A stretch of DNA of 64,000 nucleotides from Rummeliibacillus suwonensis (GCF_007896435.1 NZ_VCBL01000001.1:587345-651344), one strand, 5' to 3'. Shown: positions 8,876 through 16,245, counted from the stretch's first letter. Program-made: numbers and translations. The notes: generated from the sequence alone by a model not told the origin.

Positions 8876-9265
8876 TGAATCAATTTCATAAATCATTTTC
8901 TTCTTAAAAAATACGAACGTTTAATAATAACTAATTTTGATAGTTGTGGAGCGGAAGACGGCGACTCCTCGAAAATGCATGCGCATTTCCTTCGTGCGGT
9001 GTTAGTTCAGGGAGGCTTATTCAAAGTCCTACGGGAAAAGCTTGAGCTGAAAGCCCCGCAGGAACGTTTTAAGGAACAAAGCCTAAGTTCGCCACGTCCT
9101 GTGGCAACGGCTTCGGGGTCAACGTCATGTCGACTCGAGGAGATTGAAGCCAAGCCCGTGGAAAGCGCCGTCTGGAGAGGAACAAAAATTTCTGAATATT
9201 AATGTTCATGCTGATTTGAAATGTTCGCGTTTTTTATCTGAATTTTGCATTATGAAATTGATTCA
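8876..9265 (+). repeat. 390-bp palindrome (long form)
   Basis: Outer arms TGAATCAATTTCATAA (8876-8891) and TTATGAAATTGATTCA (9250-9265) are exact inverted repeats. Inner arms AAAAAATACGAACGTTT and AAATGTTCGCGTTTTTT also pair. Between them lies a GC-rich core at 8945-9178. A 53-bp short form, which joins these outer flanks directly without the core, is at 35008-35060. Confidence 0.75.
8945..9178 (+). repeat. Bacillaceae-type GC-rich interspersed repeat
   Basis: Begins GTGGAGCGGAAGACGGCGAC and ends GCCCGTGGAAAGCGCCGTCT, so its ends pair (GACGGCG with CGCCGTC). Internal hairpins include CCACGTCCTGTGG and GTCAACGTCATGTCGAC. I recognise this as a repeat type common between genes in Bacillaceae and relatives. 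The 75-codon frame at 8975-9202 is not a real gene. Confidence 0.7.
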
Positions 9266-9441
9266 CTTGTAAAGGTGTTTTTTTATATAATTAAAATATT
9301 AGTCTAGTAATATTTTGAATTTACATAGTAACTTAGATTTATTTGCTAAATTTTAATACTAATCTTATATGATTTGCTACTACTATTAAATTGAAAGGAG
9401 AGCCAACTTATCTCTCTAAAGACACATCTAAGGAGGAAAAG

Positions 9442-9798
9442 GTGAATAAAAAACTAAATTTCATAATTTTAGTTCTTTTCATGATAGGGATGACTTGTAG
9501 TAATATAGGGTGTTCAAAAGATTCATCTAATGATGAAGAAAAAAAATCAAGCATTGTTGGAATAGTAGCGAAAATAGAAGACAATCAGATATTAGTAGTA
9601 AGTGGATTGTCAGTTAAAGAAGTTAGAGGTTTATCTGAACAAGAAGTATTAAAGAAGGCAAAAGGAGCAGCATATTTTGAGATGAAAACAGATATAAAAA
9701 ATCTAAAAGTCGGAAACAAGGTAAGAATTTTGGTAGAAGACTTAGATACTTCCAATCCTGCGCATGGAACTAGTAGTAAGATAGAAGTTTTAGATTAA
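9442..9798 (+). CDS. small lipoprotein, DUF3221-like
   Basis: A 118-residue exported protein. GTG 9442 follows AAGGAGG by about five to six bases; the frame stays open upstream but has no better signal. Residues 2-22 are a lipoprotein signal peptide with lipobox SNIGC, so the mature protein is lipidated on Cys near residue 22. The mature domain (SIVGIVAKIEDNQILVVSG, later LKVGNKVRILVED and NPAHGTSSKI) resembles DUF3221 proteins such as YobA, a beta-rich fold of unknown function. It is isolated between menB and menE, has its own terminator, and its A/T-rich codon use differs slightly from the men genes. Confidence 0.75.
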   Translation: MNKKLNFIILVLFMIGMTCSNIGCSKDSSNDEEKKSSIVGIVAKIEDNQILVVSGLSVKEVRGLSEQEVLKKAKGAAYFEMKTDIKNLKVGNKVRILVEDLDTSNPAHGTSSKIEVLD

Positions 9799-9876
9799 AT
9801 TAATTAGGGAGGAAGAACATCGAAAGAAGTTAAACTATTCTTTACTTTCATCATAAAAGCAGATCATTTAAAATCA

Positions 9877-9917
9877 AGAAGCAGGAATGTCACGTAAAAT
9901 TTACATTCCTGCTTTTA
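9877..9917 (+). terminator. intrinsic terminator after lipoprotein gene
   Basis: AAGCAGGAATGT / ACATTCCTGCTTTT stem with a 12-nt loop. Confidence 0.82.
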
Positions 9918-10062
9918 ATTTTCTGCGTTTTTGGCTATTGTCACTGACAAATCTAAATGATATAAAATTAGGATGTTTTCGAGATGATATAAGTATTTTC
10001 AAATTATAATGCGAAAATGCTAAAATAAAAGAGATGATTTTTTATATAAGGGTGACAAGCAA

Positions 10063-11502
10063 ATGATTCCAAACTGGATTATTCAACGTTCAATGTTAAC
10101 ACCAGATCGTATAGCAGTACGTTTCGAGGGGCAAGCATGGACATATAAAGAGATAAATGAGCTAGCATTACAACAAGCAAGTAAATTAGTATCACTTGGG
10201 ATTAAACCACACGACCGAGTAGCTATCTATGCAACGTCTACTCCGCAAATTATTTTCATGATTTGTGGATGTATGCATTTGCAATGTGAGATGGTGCTAT
10301 TGAATTTACGCTTAAGCAAACTGGAATTAGCTTATCAGATTGAGGATTCTGAGGTTGTGGCAATTTTAGCAGAAGATTCTTTGCTAGAAAAATTACCAAA
10401 AGCAGAAGTGCAGATTTACCCATTTTTTAAAGTTTCGGACACACCTCCTACAAAATTCACACCAATGCTTGAATGGAGTGAAGAGGATACGTTGACGATT
10501 ATGTATACATCTGGGACAACAGGTTTTCCAAAAGGAGTGCGCCAAACCGTTGGAAATCATGTATCAAACGCGACATCTTCACTTTATAACACAGGACTTA
10601 TAGAGGATGATGCGTGGTTATGCGCGGTTCCACTTTTTCATATTAGCGGTTTTTCCATGTTGTGTAAATGCTTGCTGCATGGGGTTCGGCTGGAGCTTTA
10701 TACAAAATTCGATGTTAAGAAAATCGTCGATCAATTGGTTGATGGCACAGTAACACGGATGTCAGTGGTAGCTGTGACACTTGAGCGTATTTTAACGGAA
10801 CTAGAGCGTCGTGATAAATATGTATCCGATCGATTTCAGACGATGCTTGCTGGTGGTGGACCAGTGCCAATCGATTATTTAAAACGGGCGATCGAACGTA
10901 AAATTCGAGTTTCACAAACATATGGTATGACGGAGACCGCTTCCCAAACGTCAACTTTATCGAGTGAAGATGCACTTCGGAAAATCGGCTCAGCAGGGAA
11001 ACCGCTCTTTTTTAATCAGATACGAATTGATGGTGCCAATCAACCATTTGAACAAGGGGAAATACTCATACGAGGTGCACATGTAACACCAGGATATGTT
11101 GGGCGCTTTGCTCATAAGCTCTCTCAGGAAAATGGCTGGCTGCATAGTGGTGATATTGGATATCTTGATGAAGAGGGATACTTATTTGTAGTAGATCGCC
11201 GCTCTGATTTGATTATTTCTGGTGGGGAAAACATATATCCGGCTGAAATTGAAAATGTTTTAACCTCTCATCCAAGTGTCCGAGAGGCGGGTGTTTGTGG
11301 AATAGAGGATGAAAAATGGGGACAAGTACCAAATGCTTTTGTTGTTTTGAAAAATGATGTAAATACCGAAGAGCTTGTAGTATTTTGTAAAGAACATTTA
11401 GCAGCCTACAAGGTACCTAAGAAAATCTATATTGTAAAAGAGCTTCCTCGTAACGGGTCCAATAAATTATTACGTCGTAAATTACAAGAGCTGATATTAT
11501 GA
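10063..11502 (+). CDS. menE: o-succinylbenzoate-CoA ligase MenE
   Basis: A 479-residue ANL-superfamily adenylate-forming enzyme that makes o-succinylbenzoyl-CoA, the substrate of MenB. Motifs: P-loop MYTSGTTGFPKGV near residue 147, VPLFHISG near 190, QTYGMTETASQ near 286, SGDIGYLDEEGYL near 364, and the hinge RSDLIISGGENIYP near 380. The N-terminus MIPNWIIQRSMLTPDRIAV is typical. The ribosome binding site is weak (AAGGGTGA). The gene is separated from menB and probably has its own promoter. A nested-hairpin terminator follows. Confidence 0.95.
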   Translation: MIPNWIIQRSMLTPDRIAVRFEGQAWTYKEINELALQQASKLVSLGIKPHDRVAIYATSTPQIIFMICGCMHLQCEMVLLNLRLSKLELAYQIEDSEVVAILAEDSLLEKLPKAEVQIYPFFKVSDTPPTKFTPMLEWSEEDTLTIMYTSGTTGFPKGVRQTVGNHVSNATSSLYNTGLIEDDAWLCAVPLFHISGFSMLCKCLLHGVRLELYTKFDVKKIVDQLVDGTVTRMSVVAVTLERILTELERRDKYVSDRFQTMLAGGGPVPIDYLKRAIERKIRVSQTYGMTETASQTSTLSSEDALRKIGSAGKPLFFNQIRIDGANQPFEQGEILIRGAHVTPGYVGRFAHKLSQENGWLHSGDIGYLDEEGYLFVVDRRSDLIISGGENIYPAEIENVLTSHPSVREAGVCGIEDEKWGQVPNAFVVLKNDVNTEELVVFCKEHLAAYKVPKKIYIVKELPRNGSNKLLRRKLQELIL

Positions 11503-11509
11503 AACAATT

Positions 11510-11671
11510 GAGGCTGGGGCAGAACTAAATGAGCATCTCCAGAAGCTGGATTATTGAGTTCTATAGGCATGGTAATAAAAAAAGAAAATCCGAACGAATG
11601 GAAAATTTCTATTAGAATTTCTATTCACTGTTCGGATTTTTCATTGGCTAAAATGCTTTTGTCCCAGCCTC
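11510..11671 (+). terminator. nested-hairpin terminator/repeat, type GAGGCTGGGG
   Basis: Outer arms GAGGCTGGGGCA and TGTCCCAGCCTC enclose an inner hairpin AAAATCCGAAC / GTTCGGATTTT with T-rich 3' side (11585-11641). This two-storey structure recurs at 12700-12838 and in many Bacilli. Confidence 0.65.
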
Positions 11672-12238
11672 GTAAGATTCCCTTCAAGACAAGGCGCTAT
11701 TGAGAAAGTCAATTCATCTCTAATAACATGACAGAGCAGGATTTTTATCGATAAAAGCAGATGGATTTTCGTCTTTCAGTGGTCGCTTTCAAGACATATG
11801 GGCGAGTGCTTCCATTCTATCTACAAAAAGCTTTAACAAGAGGATAAGAGAAAATCCAATGCTTATTAAAGCTTGCTTCATTCAAAGAACATATTGGAGA
11901 GTATAGCAAATCCACATTATGTGAAATATTTGTCATAAAATTAGATAAAAGTAGAAATGGATTGGTCGATTTATCAGGAAATTTGTAGAATTAAATATTT
12001 CCTCGGAAATAATTGGACGTTTTTTATGAACATAGCTATTGAATCCATTCCATACAGGCTATATCTATAAGGGCAAAGACAATCTTAATCCATTCTTATT
12101 TAAAAATCCAATTTAGATAGTCATAAGATTACGGCTTGCTCCATAATCTATTAATGGGAGCGGTCAACTGTATTTCGATAGAAAGCATTGAGGGATGAAC
12201 TGTGATGTGATCTGTTTAAAAAATAAGCAATTGTCATT
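11672..12238. other. no recognisable gene
   Basis: About 570 bp of A/T-rich DNA without a supported reading frame on either strand. Short open stretches broken by stops may be debris of a lost gene, but I could not identify it. Confidence 0.5.
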
Positions 12239-12253
12239 GGAGGAGATTCTATC

Positions 12254-12667
12254 ATTAAAAAAATATTCGAATTTCGAAATGAGTTATCTGTACTTGTAAT
12301 AGGGGCAACCATTCTACTCTTCACAATTATAAAAATCCATCAAATTAGTGCAGCCATCATTTTAGCTACGATTTTCTTGATGATTGTGAACTATATCTGT
12401 TTAATAATGGTTCAATCAAAGTATTCACGAGTGAACCTCGAAATCCAAAGCTTTCTTGCCGCTTTTTCCTTCTTTTTATATATTCCGATTTTCACGACCT
12501 CAGCAGAATATTTAGTTTATCCTACCCTATTTTACTTTATAAGATTTTGTGCAATCGTTGAACTCTCTTTTGTGCTTGTGACCGTATGCGTTATCTGTGC
12601 TGTGAACTATCAGTTTAGAAAAAATCATCTAGCGAAAGAGTCGGATGATGAGATTTCAGACTATTAA
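12254..12667 (+). CDS. four-TM membrane protein with probable ATT start
   Basis: A 137-residue hydrophobic protein if started at ATT 12254. GGAGGAG (12239-12245) lies exactly eight bases before that ATT, and the reading frame has no ATG, GTG or TTG between the upstream stop at 12224 and a TTG at 12377. Four membrane segments are seen: LSVLVIGATILLFTIIKI, ISAAIILATIFLMIVNYI, IQSFLAAFSFFLYIPIF and IVELSFVLVTVCVICAV, with a charged C-terminal tail KESDDEISDY. The ATT-to-TTG stretch encodes the first two helices, so it is probably translated. Function unknown. Either ATT is the true start or the gene lost its ATG. Confidence 0.55.
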   Translation: MKKIFEFRNELSVLVIGATILLFTIIKIHQISAAIILATIFLMIVNYICLIMVQSKYSRVNLEIQSFLAAFSFFLYIPIFTTSAEYLVYPTLFYFIRFCAIVELSFVLVTVCVICAVNYQFRKNHLAKESDDEISDY

Positions 12668-12699
12668 AGTGAAAGAGCTATCCGAAAGATAAAAGGGAT

Positions 12700-12838
12700 G
12701 AGACTGTGGGATATAAGCCGAGAACTAATTAATTTTAGTACAAATCTTGAAAATAAGACCATATGAAAACAAGGTTTATAAATCTTATTTCATATGGTTT
12801 ATTTATTTTAAGAAGGCTTTGCTCCAGTCTCGTTTTTT
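12700..12838 (+). terminator. nested-hairpin terminator/repeat, type GAGACTG
   Basis: Outer arms GAGACTGTGG and CTCCAGTCTC enclose an inner stem ACCATATGAAA / TTTCATATGGT, and six T follow the outer arm. Same architecture as 11510-11671. Confidence 0.65.
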
Positions 12839-12907
12839 GCTTTTTCGATAGTTACTGTTTTGGGTGAGCATTTTTGGTAGATAACATCTTTTCAATACTT
12901 AAGAGTT

Positions 12908-13160
12908 CGTGAGGGATGAAGAAACTGTTACTGAGTGAAATTTCACTTTACCCCGCTTTAGCAGGCAGTAAGACCCCTATCTCAAGATATAGAGAGAAAC
13001 GAGAAAGATAGATGGGGGACAACTGCCCGTAAAAGTCCGATTGGTTAGGGCCAACAGGATGTTGTTTCCTCAGGTGTTGCCACAGGACGTGGCGTTCTTA
13101 ACCTGAGTTCCTCTATTCTAGTGGGAGATGAAGACCCCCCTGATGGAAACTTCACTTTAT
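12908..13160 (+). repeat. dispersed modular palindromic repeat, copy 3 with extra tail module
   Basis: A full long form occupies 12950-13160. It is preceded at 12908-12949 by a solo copy of the terminal module (GTGAGGGATGAAGAAACTG, then TTTCACTTTA), as if a second unit had been deleted or the tail duplicated. Confidence 0.75.
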
Positions 13161-13174
13161 ATAAGCAAGATCAT

Positions 13175-14065
13175 TTAGTAATTGCTCAGAACCCATTCTT
13201 GTAAAAAAGGGATAAATTTTTTACTTGAAGGGGAGAGACTTTGGATAGGTGCGTTCGCAAGAATACCGAGACTTCGAACATAATTGCCTTCAATGGGTCT
13301 TGCGCAAAGTTCTGTTAGATGTTCTTTAATGAGCAATTCAGAAAGCAAACTAATACCTAGCCCATTTTTAACCATCGCAATAATGGCTTCATCTCCACGA
13401 ATTTGGTAGGCGATATTAGGGGAGATTTTTTCTTTTTTAAAGATAAATTGTACATCATGATGCGAGTCCTCATAGGGCATAATACAAGGCTCTGTTGTAA
13501 AAGCTTTAAGCGGTACTGAGTCAAGGCTTGCTAATGGATGTTCTTTCGGAAGTATAGCGAGCATTCGATCCTGCATTAAAGGGATGAAATGAGGATTTTG
13601 ATTGACTTGTGTTGTTCCAATGCCAAAGTCGATTTTCCCGCTTTCTAACCATTGTTTAATTTCTTGAGAATTTCCTTCATATAGTTGAATATGAATTTTG
13701 GGGTATTTTGAGTTAAATAAACTCAAGACAGTCGGCATCCAGTGAACGCAAACACTTGTATAGGCACCAATCCGTATAGTTCCAATCTCCATACCATTAA
13801 TTTCATTGACCAATTCCTTCAGAAGCTGAGAGCGTTTCAGAAGATCCTGCATCGCCGGCAAGAGAGCCAATCCATTATCTGTAGGGATTACTCCAGATTT
13901 TCCCCTTATTAATAAAGAAAATCCAAAGTCATCCTCTAAACTACTAATCATATGACTAATGCTTGGTTGCGTATAATCAAGTTTTTCGGCAGCCTTTGTT
14001 AAACTTCCATATTCCACAGCTGTTACAAATGCTTTTATTTTGTTCATGGACATCATATTCACCAT
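13175..14065 (-). CDS. LysR family transcriptional regulator
   Basis: A 296-residue LysR-type regulator. Residues 7-66 are the winged helix-turn-helix (MNKIKAFVTAVEYGSLTKAA, then YTQPSISHMISSLEDDFGF). From about 90 is the periplasmic-binding-like effector domain (IGTIRIGAYTSV, KIDFGIGTT, AILPKEHPLA, VKNGLGISLLSE). Several close ATG codons (residues 1, 4, 5, 7) make the exact start uncertain. It is divergent from a small membrane-protein gene, the usual layout for a LysR regulator and its target. The shared 100-bp region contains two dyads. The inducer is not deducible. Confidence 0.88.
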   Translation of the reverse strand: MVNMMSMNKIKAFVTAVEYGSLTKAAEKLDYTQPSISHMISSLEDDFGFSLLIRGKSGVIPTDNGLALLPAMQDLLKRSQLLKELVNEINGMEIGTIRIGAYTSVCVHWMPTVLSLFNSKYPKIHIQLYEGNSQEIKQWLESGKIDFGIGTTQVNQNPHFIPLMQDRMLAILPKEHPLASLDSVPLKAFTTEPCIMPYEDSHHDVQFIFKKEKISPNIAYQIRGDEAIIAMVKNGLGISLLSELLIKEHLTELCARPIEGNYVRSLGILANAPIQSLSPSSKKFIPFLQEWVLSNY

Positions 14066-14118
14066 CTATAAATTTTTTCTATAGTTATCATTTAAAACAT
14101 TCAATTTACTAATGATAA
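14066..14118. promoter_or_regulatory. candidate LysR operator region
   Basis: Two inverted repeats lie between the divergent genes: CTATA-9 bp-TATAG (14066-14084), which contains the T-N11-A pattern favoured by LysR proteins, and TTATCATT (14085-14092) with AATGATAA (14111-14118). Confidence 0.45.
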
Positions 14119-14169
14119 AAATAACATTACAATGGCAACAAATCAATCATGTTGTTAGGAGAAATAATC

Positions 14170-14496
14170 GTGGGATATGTTATTCAATTTATCATAGGTG
14201 GCACTGTGATGATGCTCGCCGCCATGTTAAGTAAATCAAAATACTTATTTTTATCAGGTATCATCACACTTTTACCGATTTTGACCCTAATGAATTTAAA
14301 TTTACAAGTTCATCATATGACACCTGAAATTTTCCATATTACACAACGTAATGGGATTATAGGTGCGCTAGGTATGGTCGTTTTAGTAGGCGGAATCTAT
14401 ATGCTCACCAACTGGTTCAGGCCAGGCCCATCTGTGCTAATTGCTTTCGGTATATATATCGTGTTTATGGTAGGTTCTAGATATTTAATGCTCTAA
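14170..14496 (+). CDS. small membrane protein, GlpM-like
   Basis: A 108-residue protein with four membrane segments. GTG 14170 lies seven bases after AGGAGA; the ATG at 14149 lacks a ribosome binding site, since the site is inside that extension. The segment AAMLSKSKYLFLSGIITLLPIL resembles the signature of GlpM, an E. coli membrane protein tied to glycerol-3-phosphate metabolism, whose mechanism is unclear. Conserved-looking Trp/Arg (NWFRPGPS) precede the last helix. It is divergent from the LysR regulator and is likely its target. Function is inferred only from weak resemblance. Confidence 0.6.
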   Translation: MGYVIQFIIGGTVMMLAAMLSKSKYLFLSGIITLLPILTLMNLNLQVHHMTPEIFHITQRNGIIGALGMVVLVGGIYMLTNWFRPGPSVLIAFGIYIVFMVGSRYLML

Positions 14497-14773
14497 AGTG
14501 GATTGTTAGTACAATTTTTAAAGATAGATGCACACAGCGCACAGCGTAAATTATGCTTTTTCAGGCAATGGATCCCGGCCGATTTTGGCTCTGCACGTGA
14601 TGTGTTGAAAGGGAGATTTTCCAGGTAGTGTATCTTTTTCTTTATACTTGTATTTTGAAATGAAGGATATAAAAGAGATTGAGGAAACTTTTGGTTTTCC
14701 AATCTTTTTTTGTGAAAAGTGAAACTTCAAATGGGAGGATCTCGTATATGTATAAAAACAAGGAGGCGTTTAA

Positions 14774-14944
14774 ATGCTGGATAAAATTTTTCGTTCTTTG
14801 ATGAATAATAAGTCGCGCTATCATGGTTCTAGTAGTCGTCGTTATTCCAATCATGATCAATATCATGGTCACAATTATTACAAAGGGAACCGCCACAAGA
14901 AAAGTTCCCGTAGTTTCTTTAGTTCCCGTAGTTTTTTTAGCTAA
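14774..14944 (+). CDS. 56-residue Ser/Arg/His/Tyr-rich small protein
   Basis: The small reading frame starts at ATG 14774 after a strong AAGGAGG (spacing seven to eight) and ends at 14944, where TAATG overlaps the start of the kinase gene. The product starts MLDKIFRSLMNNKSRYHGSS and then is rich in Ser, Arg, His, Tyr and Asn, ending in a duplicated SSRSFF motif (KKSSRSFFSSRSFFS). No membrane segment or cysteine. The overlap implies translational coupling at near-equal stoichiometry. The many Ser/Tyr residues make it a plausible substrate, adaptor or regulator of the kinase, which is an inference. No homologue is recognised. Confidence 0.7.
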   Translation: MLDKIFRSLMNNKSRYHGSSSRRYSNHDQYHGHNYYKGNRHKKSSRSFFSSRSFFS

Positions 14945-15759
14945 TGGATATTCAAAAAAATTGGAACCAATATCGTGAGAAGCACTATGAAATTGTATTT
15001 ATGCGTTATATTGCAGAGCAGACACCATATAGAGTCATCCGTAAACTTGGCTATGGCTCGTATGGGATTACCTATTTGTTGGAAGAGCGGAAAAGTGAAA
15101 AGAAAGTCGTGATGAAAAGATTACGGGCAAGGGGAAAAAAGAAAAGAAAAATACGAAATCACTTCTTTTTTGAAATCGCTACCCTTCAGCATCTAGCAGA
15201 GGAAAGTTTTCCAAAGGTGTTCTGTGGAGGCCAAATCGAGGATATTCCATTTTACATCATGGAATATATGGATGGTCAAACATTTGAAGAACTTATTCTT
15301 CAGGAAAACAAGCCATTTACGATAAATGAATCGCTAAAAATTGTGGAAGAGCTTTTTGAAATTGTCTCAAAGATTCATAAAGCAGGATATGCACATCGAG
15401 ATTTACGAATCCCTAACATTTTATCTGTTGATGGCAAACTGCGAATTATTGACTTTGGTTTAGCAGCTCCTCTCCAAAAAAAAGACAAACAACTATGGCG
15501 TCATCCAAAGCGATTAAAAACACCTCAAAGTGATCTCTATGCAATAGGCCACTTTTTACTATTTTTGTTGTACTCAACCTACCATCCAACAGAGTCAAAA
15601 GAAAGATCTTGGCAAGAAGAATTAAAACTACCTTTTGACATCGAAAACTTTATCGAGAGACTACTGGGCATCAAAGAAATATTTCAAAATATCTCAGAAG
15701 CCCAAAACAAACTAAGCCAAATAAGAAATCATTCTATCCAAGCATCCAGAGCGATGTAA
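14944..15759 (+). CDS. Hanks-type Ser/Thr protein kinase (soluble)
   Basis: A 271-residue eukaryotic-like kinase that appears catalytically complete: glycine loop KLGYGSYGITYLL near residue 36, ATP-anchoring Lys in VVMKRL near 55, a Glu in the following helix (HFFFEIATLQHL), hinge YIMEYMDG, catalytic loop HRDLRIPNIL near 152, and the DFGLA Mg loop near 170. There is no membrane helix or extracellular sensor, unlike PrkC; the size is like B. subtilis YbdM/PrkD-type kinases. It begins within the stop codon of the small Ser/Arg-rich gene, forming a two-gene unit. Substrate unknown. Confidence 0.87.
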   Translation: MDIQKNWNQYREKHYEIVFMRYIAEQTPYRVIRKLGYGSYGITYLLEERKSEKKVVMKRLRARGKKKRKIRNHFFFEIATLQHLAEESFPKVFCGGQIEDIPFYIMEYMDGQTFEELILQENKPFTINESLKIVEELFEIVSKIHKAGYAHRDLRIPNILSVDGKLRIIDFGLAAPLQKKDKQLWRHPKRLKTPQSDLYAIGHFLLFLLYSTYHPTESKERSWQEELKLPFDIENFIERLLGIKEIFQNISEAQNKLSQIRNHSIQASRAM

Positions 15760-15779
15760 CAAGAGAATGTAATGTATGG

Positions 15780-15815
15780 AAAAAGCTACTTCGGAAGGGG
15801 TGGCTTTTGGTTTTT
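15780..15815 (+). terminator. intrinsic terminator after kinase gene
   Basis: AAAAGCTAC / GTGGCTTTT stem with one G-T pair, followed by GGTTTTTG. Confidence 0.6.
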
Positions 15816-16012
15816 GAGAGAAGAAGCCCACTTAGTCTAAAATTATCATTAAAAATTCAAATAATTTCAAATAATGGATTAATAGATATGGTAAAATGTG
15901 ATTATAAATGGAATATTTTATTAAGATTCTTAGTCATAAAAATAATTTTGTGCTAAGAATTATAGTCATTCTAAAAAACGTACATAAAAAGATAGATCGT
16001 AAGAATGGGATG

Positions 16013-16058
16013 CAAAAACAAAAAGGATGCATCGGCTTAAATATATCAATGCATCCTT
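16013..16058 (-). terminator. terminator of the CreR-like RNA
   Basis: On the minus strand AAGGATGCAT (16058-16049) pairs perfectly with ATGCATCCTT (16032-16023), followed by TTTTTGTTTTTG. It ends the mini-CRISPR unit. Confidence 0.85.
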
Positions 16059-16129
16059 CGTAGTTCCACATAGTTTAAGTAAAATTAAAATAAACAGATA
16101 ATTTACATTCCACATAGTAAATTTATGTT
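16013..16129 (-). ncRNA. CreR-like cas-regulating mini-CRISPR RNA
   Basis: Read on the minus strand: first repeat-like sequence (16129-16101) matching the array repeat without gaps at 22 of 29 bases, including the last 11 (GGAATGTAAAT) that form the crRNA 5' handle. Next is a spacer starting TATCTGTTTATTTTAAT (16100-16084), then a weaker repeat-like sequence (core AACTATGTGGAA, 16075-16064, 11 of 12 matches), then a terminator. The mismatches of the first repeat cluster in its first seven bases, near or upstream of the expected transcription start. The spacer matches the cas6 leader (16212-16228). This is the architecture of CreR RNAs known from type I CRISPR systems: Cas6 would process it and Cascade would carry it to the cas promoter as a repressor. 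It could also have been a remnant array, but promoter, handle, target and terminator are all intact. Confidence 0.85.
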
Positions 16130-16130
16130 C

Positions 16131-16159
16131 ATTATAGCATATTTCTTTTAATTTCAAAA
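16131..16159 (-). promoter_or_regulatory. promoter of the CreR-like RNA
   Basis: A consensus -10 TATAAT (16136-16131) with an extended TG one base upstream (TGCTATAAT). The -35 is weak: TTTTGA at 17 bp, or TTGAAA at 15 bp. The expected start is around 16124, inside the first repeat-like sequence, as in a leaderless mini-CRISPR. Confidence 0.7.
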
Positions 16160-16175
16160 TAAATTGTTGAAAGTA

Positions 16176-16204
16176 TTGACAAATAATGTTCTTTGTAAAA
16201 TAAT
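16176..16204 (+). promoter_or_regulatory. cas operon promoter
   Basis: -35 TTGACA (16176-16181, perfect), 17 bp, -10 AATAAT (16199-16204, 5 of 6). Transcription would start near 16211. It is divergent from the creR-like promoter, with the two -35 elements 16-18 bp apart. Confidence 0.7.
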
Positions 16205-16211
16205 TAAACCA

Positions 16212-16228
16212 TATCTATTTATTTTAAT
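16212..16228 (+). promoter_or_regulatory. predicted Cascade target in the cas leader
   Basis: TATCTATTTATTTTAAT equals the creR-like spacer over 17 nt except position 6 (A here, G in the spacer). The next three spacer bases mismatch. It is preceded by CCA (16209-16211), a functional PAM in several type I-B systems. It covers about +1 to +18 of the cas transcript and ends two bases before the cas6 ribosome-binding region. Cascade bound here would block transcription start or early elongation, and the partial match should spare the site from Cas3 cleavage. Confidence 0.8.
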
Positions 16229-16245
16229 AAAAGGAGGTGAATCCA

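Noticed and set aside
8975-9202. 75-codon frame
   Set aside because: Lies within the GC-rich interspersed repeat, which is non-coding.
15966-16157. 63-codon minus-strand frame upstream of cas6
   Set aside because: It covers the mini-CRISPR RNA, starts before its promoter -10 and has no ribosome binding site; the RNA features explain the sequence better.
16084-16228. A CreTA toxin-antitoxin module (CreA-like antitoxin RNA with a CreT toxin)
   Set aside because: The spacer match lies at the cas6 leader itself and no small toxin-like transcript with its own promoter is evident between the two units, so operon autoregulation is the simpler reading. Not fully excluded.
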